Assembly: GCA_030695565.1 (NCBI GenBank)
Contig: JAUYRZ010000058.1
Span: 1 to 64,000, forward strand
DNA from: Archangium sp.
GTDB taxonomy: Bacteria > Myxococcota > Myxococcia > Myxococcales > Myxococcaceae
Reading direction: 5' to 3'
DNA: 64,000 nt
The notes beneath the pieces are model-generated. The model did no database searches, was not told the DNA's origin, and saw only the letters and a program-made list of their open reading frames with translations. The translations under genes and the position numbers were made by a program. Shown here piece by piece: positions 42,953 to 51,907 of the stretch. Each line of letters begins with the position of its first letter. Position 1 is the stretch's first letter.

Positions 42953-43754
42953 GCACGTCGCGCCGCTCGAAGTGCCAGAACGCTCCGACGAGGGGCAGTA
43001 CCAGCCAGGCCAGCAGCACCATCACGCAGGCCAGCGAACCGAACGAGGCGCCGACGAGGCGATCCGCTGCCTCCGCCGCGCCGGGCGCCTCACTGAGCCG
43101 CAGCACCAGCGCATCGGAGGTGAACACGGGCGTGAGCCGGTTGAGTGAGGGCTCCTGCCACAGCGCGGTCAGGTTCACCGCGAGCGGTGCGAGCACGCCG
43201 GTCAACGAGCCGACCAACGTGCCGTTGCTCCGTGCGAGCAGGGTCAGCAACATGATGGAAGGAGCCAGACTGATCACCCGCAGCACCGAGCCGAGCACTT
43301 GGTAGAGGTGAGGGCTGAGTTCGATGGTGGGATCGGGCGGCACCGGGAGCACCCAACCCAGCGCGGTGGCCAGGCCGCTCCACACCACGAAGGTCGAGGC
43401 GAGCAGCAGCACCAACCAGAGTCCGGCGACCAGCAGCTTCGCGAACAGCACGTCGCGGCGCGGACTGTGGCGCGTGAGCACCATCTTCCAGGTGTCGTGG
43501 CTCTGCTCGAGACCGGTACCCCACGCGACGAAGGTGAGCGGCACGAACGCGAGGATCCCCGACAGCAGGCCCGCCCACAGCTGCACGCCGGGCAACCAGC
43601 CGAAGCTCTGCCGGGTGGAAATCACGTCACCGGCGTCGAGGCCCGCCATCACGAAGATCACCATCGCCCCACCGAGCACCACCACCGCGAGCATCGAACG
43701 CGCGAACACCAGGCCCCGCTGCTTGCGCCACTCCGCGACGAACAGGCTCATCAC
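42936..43754 (-). CDS. ABC-2 type permease
   Basis: 272 residues with about six membrane helices (MLAVVVLGGAMVIFVMAGLD, LLSGILAFVPLTFVAWGTGL and others); resembles ABC-2/NatB-like permeases. The start overlaps the stop of the ATPase gene at 43751-43754, showing a coupled exporter pair. Substrate unknown. The C-terminus overlaps the end of mtnA on the other strand. Confidence 0.82.
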   Translation of the reverse strand: MMSLFVAEWRKQRGLVFARSMLAVVVLGGAMVIFVMAGLDAGDVISTRQSFGWLPGVQLWAGLLSGILAFVPLTFVAWGTGLEQSHDTWKMVLTRHSPRRDVLFAKLLVAGLWLVLLLASTFVVWSGLATALGWVLPVPPDPTIELSPHLYQVLGSVLRVISLAPSIMLLTLLARSNGTLVGSLTGVLAPLAVNLTALWQEPSLNRLTPVFTSDALVLRLSEAPGAAEAADRLVGASFGSLACVMVLLAWLVLPLVGAFWHFERRDVLSESE

Positions 43755-44665
43755 GGTTTGCCCGTGAGCTGAAGGAACAGGCGCTCGAGATCCGCCGCCT
43801 GGGTGGCCACGCTGAACACCTGCACGTCTGCGTTCACCAGCAGCTTCACCAGGTCAGCGCTCAGCTGATCAGCCGAAGCATCCCGGGGGACCTGCACGGA
43901 CAGCTCCATGCCTTCACCGACGGTCAGCTGAGGCCGTTCACGGCGCACCAACGCGATCGCCGCGGCGGGGTCGTTCACCTTGAAGACCACCCGGCTGCCG
44001 GCTCGAAGCAGCTCGGCCACCTTGCCCTCGGTCACCTTGCGGCCCCGGTCCACGATGATCAGCTCCGTGCAGGTCTGCTCGACGTCGCGCAGCAGATGAC
44101 TGGAGACGAACACCGTATGCCCCTCGTTCGGCAACGCCTTGAGCAGCTCGCGCATGTCGGCCTGCCCCTGCGGGTCGAGCCCATTGGTCGGCTCATCGAG
44201 GAACAACACCTTCGGCGACTGCATCAACACCGAAGCGACGCCCAGGCGCTGCTTCATGCCCAACGAGAAACCGCGCACCGGCTCGTGACCCCGGCCCGCA
44301 AGGCCCAGCCGCTCGAGCTGTTTCTCCAACTGGGCCTGGCTCAGCCGCAGGCCCGCGGTGAGCGAGAGCACGCGCAGGTTCTCGATCGCGCTGAGCGCTC
44401 CGTAGAACGCGGGCGTCTCCACGATGGCGGCGACCTGCTGCGGCCGCGCGCTCTGGCCGAAGATGACGGGCTGGCCGCACACCCGCACGCTGCCCGCGGT
44501 CGGATGCACCAGGCCCAACAGCATGCGGATGGTGGTGGTCTTGCCCGCGCCGTTGGGCCCGAGGAACCCGGTGACCGAACCCTCGCGCACGTCGAGGTCG
44601 AGACCCTCCACTGCGGTGACCGCGCCGTATTTCCGGGTCAGCCCCGTCGCTTCGATGATGCCCAT
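43751..44665 (-). CDS. ABC transporter ATP-binding protein
   Basis: 304 residues. Walker A GPNGAGKTTT, signature FSLGMKQRLGVA, Walker B VLFLDEPTNGLDP, H-loop VSSHLL. The C-terminal ~80 residues are an accessory domain typical of CcmA/NatA/drug-exporter ATPases. It begins one base after the mtnP stop codon (TGACATG), so it is read from the same message as apt and mtnP. A role in export linked to nucleoside salvage is only a guess. Confidence 0.9.
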   Translation of the reverse strand: MGIIEATGLTRKYGAVTAVEGLDLDVREGSVTGFLGPNGAGKTTTIRMLLGLVHPTAGSVRVCGQPVIFGQSARPQQVAAIVETPAFYGALSAIENLRVLSLTAGLRLSQAQLEKQLERLGLAGRGHEPVRGFSLGMKQRLGVASVLMQSPKVLFLDEPTNGLDPQGQADMRELLKALPNEGHTVFVSSHLLRDVEQTCTELIIVDRGRKVTEGKVAELLRAGSRVVFKVNDPAAAIALVRRERPQLTVGEGMELSVQVPRDASADQLSADLVKLLVNADVQVFSVATQAADLERLFLQLTGKP

Positions 44666-44666
44666 G

Positions 44667-45545
44667 TCAGAAGAGCCGGCCGATGAGCGGCGCGAGCTTC
44701 GCGCGGGTCTCCGCGGAGATCTTCGACTTGTCCGTCCACACCCCGAGGTCGAGCGCGTGCTGGCAGCTGCAGTCGCCGGTGCCTCGTTCGGCCACCAGCG
44801 CGACCGCCTTGCGCAACGTCTCGAGCGCCAGCGCGGTGGCCGCTTCCAGGTTGCCCACGATCTCCTTGAGCAGCTCGTGTTGATCGAGCTTGGCGGGGTG
44901 CGGGCGCCAGCAGTCGTAGTCGGTGGGCAGCGACAGGTACGCGCAGCAGAACTCGGCCTCCCGAGCCAGCTTCGCTTCCGGCATCGCGGTCATGCCGATG
45001 AGGTGGGCGCCCCAGCTGCGGTGCAGCTCGCTCTCCGCGCGGGTGGAGAACTGAGGGCCTTCCATCACCACCAGCGTGCCGCCGTCGTGCACCTTCGCCT
45101 TCGTGGTGCGCGCGCACTCCAGCAGGATTCCGCGCAGCGTCGAGCAGAACGGGTTGGCCAGCTCGGCGTGCACGGCGAACTCGTCGAAGAAGGTCGACTC
45201 GCGGCGGAACGTCTTGTCGATCAGTTGATCAGGCACCACCAGATCGCGCGGTGCGATCTCCTCGCGCAGGCTGCCCACCGCGGTGCTGCACAGCAGGTGC
45301 GTCACCCCGAGCGTCTTGAGCGCGAAGAGGTTCGCCCGATACGGCACGTGCGTGGGGCTGTGCACGTGACCCGGGCCATGGCGGGGGAGCAGCGCGATCG
45401 GCACGCCGCCCAGCTCACCGGTGACCACCGGGCCGGACGGTGTGCCGAAGGGCGTGTCGACCGAGTGTTCTTTGCCGTGCGTCAGTTGGCCGAGCGCCTG
45501 GCCCAGCCCGCTGCCGCCGATGATCCCCACCCGTCGAAACGCCAT
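44667..45545 (-). CDS. mtnP: S-methyl-5'-thioadenosine phosphorylase
   Basis: 292 residues of the PNP/MTAP family: VGIIGGSGLGQAL (phosphate site), PRHGPGHVHSPTHVPYRAN, STAVGSLREEIAPRDLVVPD, VMEGPQFSTRAESELHR and GMTAMPEAKLAREAEFCCA. Splits methylthioadenosine with phosphate into adenine and 5-methylthioribose 1-phosphate. Its ATG directly abuts the apt stop codon (TAAATG), and Apt reuses the adenine. MtnA at 41936 takes the sugar phosphate. Somewhat longer than average at the C-terminus (CSCQHALDLG tail is family-typical). Confidence 0.93.
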   Translation of the reverse strand: MAFRRVGIIGGSGLGQALGQLTHGKEHSVDTPFGTPSGPVVTGELGGVPIALLPRHGPGHVHSPTHVPYRANLFALKTLGVTHLLCSTAVGSLREEIAPRDLVVPDQLIDKTFRRESTFFDEFAVHAELANPFCSTLRGILLECARTTKAKVHDGGTLVVMEGPQFSTRAESELHRSWGAHLIGMTAMPEAKLAREAEFCCAYLSLPTDYDCWRPHPAKLDQHELLKEIVGNLEAATALALETLRKAVALVAERGTGDCSCQHALDLGVWTDKSKISAETRAKLAPLIGRLF

Positions 45546-46067
45546 TTAGTACCGCACCAGGGCCTTCGAGGTCGGGCCCAGGCGCTTGCCGCCGTCGAGA
45601 AAACCCAGCTCGATGACGAACTGGTAGCCGGCGACCACCGCGCCTTGCCGGCCGACCAGCTTCGCCGTCGCGTCAGCGGTGCCACCGGTGGCGAGCAAGT
45701 CGTCGACGATGAGCACCCGCTGCCCCGACTTCAGGGCGTCGGTGTGCAGCTCGAGCACCGCTTCTCCGTACTCGAGCGCGTAGGCCTCGCGGATGGTGGT
45801 GTACGGCAGCTTGCCTGCCTTGCGCACCAGCACCAGCGAGCTCGAGAGCCGCTCGGCCAGACCCGCGCCGAAGAGGAACCCGCGCGACTCGATCGCGACC
45901 ACCGCGTCGATTCTCTCCGTCTTCCACGGTGCGGCGAGTGCGTCGAGCGTGCGTGCGAAGAGCCCGGAGTTCATCAGCACCGGCGTGATGTCTTTGAAGA
46001 GGATGCCCGGCTTGGGGAAGTCGGGCACGTCACGAATGGTGCGCTGCAGCTCGAGCGTGAGGGTCAC
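45546..46067 (-). CDS. apt: Adenine phosphoribosyltransferase
   Basis: 173 residues. [19 protein letters not shown] at the N-terminus, [24 protein letters not shown] and the PRPP loop [16 protein letters not shown] are all present. Converts adenine and PRPP to AMP. Placed immediately before mtnP, consistent with recycling adenine from methylthioadenosine. Four bases separate it from the cyclophilin gene upstream, suggesting one operon. Confidence 0.95.
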   Translation of the reverse strand: MTLTLELQRTIRDVPDFPKPGILFKDITPVLMNSGLFARTLDALAAPWKTERIDAVVAIESRGFLFGAGLAERLSSSLVLVRKAGKLPYTTIREAYALEYGEAVLELHTDALKSGQRVLIVDDLLATGGTADATAKLVGRQGAVVAGYQFVIELGFLDGGKRLGPTSKALVRY

Positions 46068-46071
46068 GAAC

Positions 46072-46581
46072 TCAGGCCCCGGTGACGGTGACCTTGATGA
46101 CCTGCACCGGCGTGTTGGGGCGATCGTCCGAGGTCGGCGTGGTCTCGATCTTCTTCACCACGTCCTGGCCCGAGGTCACCTTCCCGAACACCGGGTGGCG
46201 CGACTGACCGGGCGAGAACCAGTCGAGGAAGGCGTTGTGCACGGTGTTGATGAAGAACTGGCTGCCACCCGAGTTGGGCTGGCCGGTGTTCGCCATCGAG
46301 AGCGTCATCGGCTCGTTGGAGATCTTCGCGGTGAACTCGTCTTTGATCTCACCCGACGGCGGGCCGCCGGTGCCTGCGCGGTTGCTCTTGGGATCCTTCG
46401 AGTACGGGCACCCGAACTGGATCATGAAGTTCTTGATGACGCGGTGGAAGTGGAGGCCGTCGTAGAAGCCGCTCTTGGCCAGGCTCAAGAAGTTGCCGGC
46501 CGTGATCGGCATCTGGTCCTGAAAGAGCTCGACGGTGAAGTTGCCGAGGGAGGTCTCGAACGTCGCAGTGGGGTTGGGCAT
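46072..46581 (-). CDS. Cyclophilin-type peptidyl-prolyl cis-trans isomerase
   Basis: 169 residues, single cyclophilin domain without signal peptide, so cytoplasmic PpiB-like. Active-site segments [15 protein letters not shown] (Arg), [17 protein letters not shown] and [14 protein letters not shown]. First gene of the cluster cyclophilin-apt-mtnP-ABC on the minus strand. General folding catalyst. Confidence 0.92.
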   Translation of the reverse strand: MPNPTATFETSLGNFTVELFQDQMPITAGNFLSLAKSGFYDGLHFHRVIKNFMIQFGCPYSKDPKSNRAGTGGPPSGEIKDEFTAKISNEPMTLSMANTGQPNSGGSQFFINTVHNAFLDWFSPGQSRHPVFGKVTSGQDVVKKIETTPTSDDRPNTPVQVIKVTVTGA

Positions 46582-46635
46582 GGGCCGAAACCTACTGCGC
46601 TGTCAGGCGCGTGGCACGGTGATCTGGCCGCGCTC

Positions 46636-47148
46636 TCAAGAGGCGACCGCGGCTGCGATTTGAGTCGGCTGCCCCGTCTCGATCACGCCCACCACCCGTT
46701 GAGGGTTGAGCAACACGTCATCGAACGAATGGGCATTCGCCTCGGCCCACACCCGAACGGCTGTGTGCTGCAGGTGAATGAAGCCGGTGCTGTTGTCCAT
46801 GAAGTCGGACAGGCGCAGCCGGGTGGGCAACTGCACCACGCCATCCACCGCGCCGTGGGTGAGCACGAAGCGCGCGTCTTGAGGCCGGGCGCCGCTGGAA
46901 AAAGAAGGCGGCGGCCGCGTGGCCGGGGCGATCACCACCAGGACCGTCTCGGCCCGCGAGAGCTGGAAGAACGGCAGCGCGCCCACCTTCTCCATCACCA
47001 CTTCGGTCAGGGGGTACCAGGCGTTCCTGGAAAGGTACTGAGAGAGCCCGTGCAGCTGGGCGAGGTGAAAGTGGCCCTCCAACCAGCCGGCGCCGGTCAG
47101 CACGCGGGCCCGAACCTGGTGCTGCAGATGCTTCAGGAGCGTGGTCAT
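46636..47148 (-). CDS. Hypothetical protein, beta-rich
   Basis: 170 residues from ATG 47148 (MTTLLKHLQHQVRARVLTGA). Alternating strands, for example WLEGHFHLAQLHGLSQYLSR and ETVLVVIAPATRPP, with no recognised motif; two parts look like a duplicated small barrel. It is divergent from the universal stress protein gene, sharing a 141-base upstream region, so the two may be co-regulated. The frame extends far upstream but that part is antisense to the stress protein gene. Confidence 0.65.
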   Translation of the reverse strand: MTTLLKHLQHQVRARVLTGAGWLEGHFHLAQLHGLSQYLSRNAWYPLTEVVMEKVGALPFFQLSRAETVLVVIAPATRPPPSFSSGARPQDARFVLTHGAVDGVVQLPTRLRLSDFMDNSTGFIHLQHTAVRVWAEANAHSFDDVLLNPQRVVGVIETGQPTQIAAAVAS

Positions 47149-47289
47149 GGCTGATTCTTCACAGCCCGCCTCTTCGGCCGCTCGCGCGACGTTTGCCGTC
47201 ACCCACGCAGCGGCTGCGCGTTGCCAGCGGGTCACGCCCCTTGACTGCGGTGGATCGAGAAATGCGTGAGCCAATGCCAGGAGGTCTTC

Positions 47290-48234
47290 ATGACCATCGT
47301 GTGCGCGACGCATTTTACTGCTTCTTCTTCGGACGCCGTCATCGTCGCAGCGCAGTTGGCGCGGCGAACCAGGCAGACGCTTTGGCTGGTGACCGTCCTC
47401 CCAGGGGGGCGTTTGAGCACCACCGCCCCCACCGAACGGGAACAGGCGGTTCACGACGCGCTCCACCAGGAAGCGCGGGTCTTGCGCGAGCAAGGTCTCG
47501 AGCTGGAGGTCGCCGTGCTGCACGGCCGGGTGGAGCAGGTGCTCGGCACGTTGTGCAACGAGGTGAACGCGAAGCTGCTGGTGGTGGGCGACAGCCATCA
47601 CAAACCGGCGCTCTTCGCGACGCCCGTCGATCGCATCGCTTCGGGCGTCTCGGTGCCGCTGCTGGTGGTGCGCAGCATGCGGCCCTTCGAGGCGTGGTCG
47701 AAAGGTGAGCAGCCGCTCAAGGTGATGCTGGCCATCGACCACACCTGGAGCTCGGCCCTGGCGCGCGATTGGCTGACCGGCCTCTCCGAATATGGACCGC
47801 TCGACGTGGTGGCCACGCACCTGTGGAGCCCCGCCGAAGAACACGCCCGGCGCCGCGGTGCCGACGCAGCGCAGACGCCAGTCGACGAAGGTGCGCTCGC
47901 CGAAGAGCTGACCCGCGAAGCCGAAGCCGCCTTCCGGGTGATGCCCGCGAACATCAAGACCCGGGTGCAGCTCGAGCTCGGTGAGGGGCACCTGGGTGAC
48001 CTGCTCCTTCAACTGGCCGACCGCGAGCAAGTCGACATGCTGGTGTTGGGGACGCACCCCAGGGAAAAGGGGCTGCTGGCCCGCCTCACCGCGCCCTCCA
48101 CTTCGCACGAGGTGCTCGCTCATGGGCTGATGTCGGTGGCCCTGGTGCCCGGTGAAGCGCCCCCGCCGCCGTTGCGCCGCAGTACGCCCACTTCGCCGCG
48201 CAGCCTGAAGGAGCGCGCGCGCCGCGGGCCTTGA
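47290..48234 (+). CDS. Tandem universal stress protein (UspA family)
   Basis: 314 residues with two Usp domains: about 1-140 (MTIVCATHFTASSSDAVIVA ... KLLVVGDSHH) and about 150-300 (LKVMLAIDHTWSSALARDWL ... VDMLVLGTHPREKG). The second has a partial ATP-loop G-x2-G-like pattern. The ATG at 47290 has AGGAGG 6 bases upstream. Usp proteins help survival under starvation and stress. The C-terminal ~20 residues are Pro/Arg-rich. Confidence 0.87.
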   Translation: MTIVCATHFTASSSDAVIVAAQLARRTRQTLWLVTVLPGGRLSTTAPTEREQAVHDALHQEARVLREQGLELEVAVLHGRVEQVLGTLCNEVNAKLLVVGDSHHKPALFATPVDRIASGVSVPLLVVRSMRPFEAWSKGEQPLKVMLAIDHTWSSALARDWLTGLSEYGPLDVVATHLWSPAEEHARRRGADAAQTPVDEGALAEELTREAEAAFRVMPANIKTRVQLELGEGHLGDLLLQLADREQVDMLVLGTHPREKGLLARLTAPSTSHEVLAHGLMSVALVPGEAPPPPLRRSTPTSPRSLKERARRGP

Positions 48235-48300
48235 CCCCCCCCCCTGCGTCGGGTCTGACTCGTTGCCGGGTTGAAGCGAGCGGCGTTAGGCGATCGGGTG

Positions 48301-50001
48301 ATGTCTCGTTGGCTCGAGTGCCTCGTCCCTCCCTCGCTTCCTGAAGAAGCTCGCCCCAAGGCGCGGGCCTTCGTGGGCATCGTCACTTTTGCGGCGGGCA
48401 TGACGGCGTTCTCGGCGGTGCTGGCCGCGGCGTCGGGGTTGAGCGTGTTGTGCGGCTTGACCGCGTGCGCGGCCCTCGCGTCCGTGAGCGTGTTGATCAG
48501 GTTCAGGGGTGGGCGTGATCCGGCCGCGACCGTGCGAGCCTTTCTCTGGTTCTTCATTCCCTTCCTCTGCTTCGCCGCGCTGGCCACCACGCCGGTCGAC
48601 CCCACCATGCTGGGCTACCTCTTCGTGATGCCGCTGGTCGCCGCGACGATGCTGGAGCGCAAGCACATCAAGGTCTGGGTCATCCGGGCGTTGGTCGGCG
48701 TCACCGTCACGTTGATCGCAGGCCACCTGGGGCTCCGCGCGGCGGAGGTCGACCCCTTCCCGCTCGCCAATGCCATCTTGAACTTCGCAGGCACCTTCGT
48801 GGGCGCGACCGCGCTGCTCAACACGCTGGCGGTGGAGAGCGAACGTTCGATGGAGCGTCTCAAAGAAGCGGAGCGGGCCAAGAGCGCGTTCCTCGCCAAC
48901 ATCGGTCACGAGATCCGCACGCCCATGAACGGCGTGTTGGGCATGACCGACGCGTTGCTCGGCGCCGAGCTGGGCCCGCGGGAACGCGAGATGGCCACCA
49001 CCATCCGCTCGAGCGGCCAGCTGATGATGGCGTTGATCGACGACCTGCTGGATCTCTCCAAGCTCGAAGCCCGAAGGCTGGTGCTCAGCGCGCATCCCTT
49101 CTCGCTGACGCAGTTCGCCGCGGCGCTGCGCCTGTCGTGGACTCCGTTGGCCGAGCGCAAACGCCTGAAGCTGACGGTCGTGCTCGATGCCTCGCTGCCC
49201 GCGGCCATCACCCTCGATGAGCTGCGCTTCAAACAGATCGTCGGCAACCTGCTCAACAACGCGCTCAAGTTCACCGAGCAGGGGGCTGTCTCGTTGCTGC
49301 TCTCGACGCAAGGCGCGTTCTTGTGCTGCGTGGTGGAGGACACCGGCATCGGCATCACGCCCGCGCAACAGGAGCGGTTGTTCTCGCGCTTCGCGCAGGC
49401 CGACGAACAGATCTCCCGCCGCTATCAAGGCACCGGGCTGGGCCTCGCCCTCTCTCGCGAGCTGGCCCTTCACATGGGCGGCACGCTGGAGGTCGAGTCG
49501 GTCTTCGGCCAGGGCAGCCGCTTCATCTGCAGGCTGCCGCTGGTCGCCGCCGTGTTGCCCGAGACCATCGCCGCGCCCGTGCAGTCGCTCAGCGCCGGGG
49601 TGCGCGTGCTGGTGGTCGATGACAACGCGGTGAACCGCCTGGTGGCGCAGCGGCTGCTCGAGCGCAGCGCGTGCGTGGTCGAGGTCGCGGTGGACGGCAA
49701 GGGGGCGCTGGAGGCGCTCTCGCGCGCGCAGTTCGACGTGGTGCTGATGGACGTGCACATGCCCGAGCTCGACGGCCTTGAAGTGACCCGGCGCATCCGC
49801 GCGGGCGGTGATGATCGACTCCCCATCATCGGCGTCTCTGCCTCGGCTGCGACGGAAGACATCGAAGGCTGCAGGCAGGCCGGCATGAACGATTTCCTCT
49901 CCAAACCCATGACGCACGAGCGCCTGGTGGCGACCTTGCTGCGCAACCTCGCGCCGCGACTGGGGCAGGTCATCAGCCTGCGTGCCGCAGGGGCGAACTG
50001 A
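48301..50001 (+). CDS. Hybrid histidine kinase with C-terminal receiver domain
   Basis: 566 residues. Five or six N-terminal membrane helices (about 22-175), then HisKA with NIGHEIRTPMNGVLGMTD (His203), HATPase with GNLLNNALKF, VEDTGIGI, FSRFAQAD and GTGLGLALS, and a receiver domain with VLVVDDNAVNR, phospho-acceptor Asp484 in VLMDVHMPELDG and FLSKPMT. It would need a downstream phosphotransfer partner not seen here. It lies 145 bases upstream of pstS on the same strand, but its architecture is unlike PhoR, so control of the pst operon is only a hypothesis. Confidence 0.92.
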   Translation: MSRWLECLVPPSLPEEARPKARAFVGIVTFAAGMTAFSAVLAAASGLSVLCGLTACAALASVSVLIRFRGGRDPAATVRAFLWFFIPFLCFAALATTPVDPTMLGYLFVMPLVAATMLERKHIKVWVIRALVGVTVTLIAGHLGLRAAEVDPFPLANAILNFAGTFVGATALLNTLAVESERSMERLKEAERAKSAFLANIGHEIRTPMNGVLGMTDALLGAELGPREREMATTIRSSGQLMMALIDDLLDLSKLEARRLVLSAHPFSLTQFAAALRLSWTPLAERKRLKLTVVLDASLPAAITLDELRFKQIVGNLLNNALKFTEQGAVSLLLSTQGAFLCCVVEDTGIGITPAQQERLFSRFAQADEQISRRYQGTGLGLALSRELALHMGGTLEVESVFGQGSRFICRLPLVAAVLPETIAAPVQSLSAGVRVLVVDDNAVNRLVAQRLLERSACVVEVAVDGKGALEALSRAQFDVVLMDVHMPELDGLEVTRRIRAGGDDRLPIIGVSASAATEDIEGCRQAGMNDFLSKPMTHERLVATLLRNLAPRLGQVISLRAAGAN

Positions 50002-50146
50002 CCCGACGAGCGCGGCCACGGCGGAGTCGACGACGGCACCGAGGCGCTGATGCGCTTCGAGTGGACGCCCTGAAGCCTGTCCGGAGGAGCAGGGGGAGCG
50101 GGGCTTGGCGTCGAACCTGCACATGAAGCGGGCGACGGGGTCTCGC

Positions 50147-50962
50147 ATGAAACGTCTCCCGCTGGTCCTCGCACTGTCGTTTCTCGCGCCCCTCGCCGCG
50201 GCGGCAGGCCCGCTGACCGTGAAGGGCTCGGACACCATGGTGGTGCTCACCCAGCGGTGGGCGGAGGAATACAGAAAGACGCACCCTGAGGCGAAGGTGC
50301 AGGTGACGGGCGGGGGTTCGGGCACCGGCCTGTCGGCGTTGATCAACGGCACCACCGAGATCGCGCTCTCCAGCCGGCCCTTGAAGGAAGCTGAACGCGA
50401 ACAACTGCGCGCCCGCCACGGCTCCACCGGGTACCAGCTGGCCGTCGCGAAAGATGGCGTCACCTTCTACGTCAACGAGAAGAACCCGCTGAGCGCGTTG
50501 ACCCTCGACCAGCTCAAACGCATCTACGTGGGCGAGGTCACCAACTGGAAAGAGGTGGGCGGCCCCGATGCGCCGATCGTCCTCTACTCGCGAGAGAACT
50601 CGTCGGGCACCTACGTCTTCGTGAAGGACCAGCTGCTGGGCGGCGAGGACTTCGCCGCCGCGGCCCAGACGCTCCCCGGCACCGCCGCGGTGGTGAACGC
50701 CGTGGCCAAAGAGCGCCACGGCATCGGGTACGGAGGCCTGGGCTACGCCAGAGGCGTCAAGGCGCTCGAGCTTGGGGTCGGCGCCGACGTGCTGGCGCCC
50801 ACCGCGGAGAACGTGAAGAGCGGCAAGTACCCGCTCTCGCGTGACCTCTTCTTCTATCTGCGCAGCGAGCCCCGGGGTTCCGCGCAGGGCTTCATCGACT
50901 TCTGCCTGTCTGAGGCAGGGCAGCGCCTGGTGAGTCAGGTTGGCTACTCCCCCGTCAAGTGA
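50147..50962 (+). CDS. pstS: Phosphate ABC transporter substrate-binding protein
   Basis: About 271 residues with a signal peptide (LVLALSFLAPLAAAAG). The phosphate-binding fold is shown by LTVKGSDTMVVLTQRWAEEY, GGGSGTGLSALINGTTEIAL, NPLSALTLDQLKRIYVGEVT and RENSSGTYVFVKD. Binds inorganic phosphate in the periplasm for PstCAB. The ATG at 50147 is chosen because it gives a compact leader; in-frame ATGs at 50105 and 50123 are possible. Clear Pho-box sequences were not seen in the 145 bases upstream. Confidence 0.93.
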   Translation: MKRLPLVLALSFLAPLAAAAGPLTVKGSDTMVVLTQRWAEEYRKTHPEAKVQVTGGGSGTGLSALINGTTEIALSSRPLKEAEREQLRARHGSTGYQLAVAKDGVTFYVNEKNPLSALTLDQLKRIYVGEVTNWKEVGGPDAPIVLYSRENSSGTYVFVKDQLLGGEDFAAAAQTLPGTAAVVNAVAKERHGIGYGGLGYARGVKALELGVGADVLAPTAENVKSGKYPLSRDLFFYLRSEPRGSAQGFIDFCLSEAGQRLVSQVGYSPVK

Positions 50963-50968
50963 CGACCC

Positions 50969-51907
50969 GTGAGCGCCTCGAGCCGCCGGCAGCGCAAGGA
51001 GCGGATGATCGCGCTGACGATACAGGCCGTCGGCCTGTCGGGCATCGCCGCGGTGCTGCTCATCGTCATCTTCGTGGGACGCGAGGCGCTTCCGATTCTG
51101 AGGGGCGACGGCGAGGCGGGCTTCGACACGCTCTTCCTCCCGCAGCCGCTGCGGCCGGGAAAGCCGCCGGGCTTCATGTGGCAACCGGTGGGCGAGGTGC
51201 CCAAGCTCTCGATGATTCCGTTGTTGCTGGGCACCCTCAAGGTCACCCTGGTGGCGATGGTGGTGGCCGTGCCGGTCGCCCTCGCAGCGGCCCTCTTCAC
51301 CTCGGAGTTCGCACCTCGCCGGCTTCGGGAGCTGCTCAAGCCCGTCATCGAGCTGCTCGCCTCGATTCCTTCGGTGGTGTTGGGCTTCTTCGCCTTGATG
51401 ACGCTCGCGGGCTGGGCGCAGTCGACCTTCGGCCTGCCTTCGCGTTTGAGCGCGCTGGTGGCGGGCCTCGCGATGGCCATCGCCATCGTGCCGGTGGTGT
51501 TCACCGTCGCCGAAGATGCACTCACCGCGGTGCCCCGCAGCTACCGGGAGGCCTCCCTCGCCCTGGGCGCGACCCCGTGGGAAACGGCGTGGCGGGTGGT
51601 GTTGCCCGCGGCCGCGCCCGGCGTGTTCGCGGCCTGCGTGCTCGGCTTCGGCCGCGCCATCGGCGAGACGATGATCGTGCTGATGGCCTCGGGGAACGCG
51701 GCCATCGTCTCGCTCTCGTTGAGCGACTCCACGCGCACCATGTCCGCCACCATCGCCGCCGAGATGGGTGAGGTGGTCTTCGGAGGCACCCACTGGTCGG
51801 TGCTCTTCTTCATCGGCCTGCAGTTGTTCGCGCTCACCCTGGCGCTCAATTGGGTGGCGGGGGCCTTCGTGCGCCGCACCCTTCGCCGCCTGGGTGGCAC
51901 CGCGTGA
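50969..51907 (+). CDS. pstC: Phosphate ABC transporter permease
   Basis: 312 residues, GTG start at 50969, six membrane helices. The inner-membrane signature [20 protein letters not shown] and the IGETMIVLMASGNAA segment identify PstC. It pairs with PstA to form the channel. Six bases separate it from pstS. Its stop overlaps the pstA start as GTGA. Confidence 0.93.
   Translation: MSASSRRQRKERMIALTIQAVGLSGIAAVLLIVIFVGREALPILRGDGEAGFDTLFLPQPLRPGKPPGFMWQPVGEVPKLSMIPLLLGTLKVTLVAMVVAVPVALAAALFTSEFAPRRLRELLKPVIELLASIPSVVLGFFALMTLAGWAQSTFGLPSRLSALVAGLAMAIAIVPVVFTVAEDALTAVPRSYREASLALGATPWETAWRVVLPAAAPGVFAACVLGFGRAIGETMIVLMASGNAAIVSLSLSDSTRTMSATIAAEMGEVVFGGTHWSVLFFIGLQLFALTLALNWVAGAFVRRTLRRLGGTA

Noticed and set aside
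47149-48123. Upstream extension of the minus-strand hypothetical gene through the stress-protein gene
   Set aside because: The extension is antisense to two clear Usp domains and has low-complexity His/Gln/Arg composition; the start at 47148 is sufficient.
50002-50146. Pho box upstream of pstS
   Set aside because: No pair of CTGTCAT-like direct repeats with the right spacing could be found.
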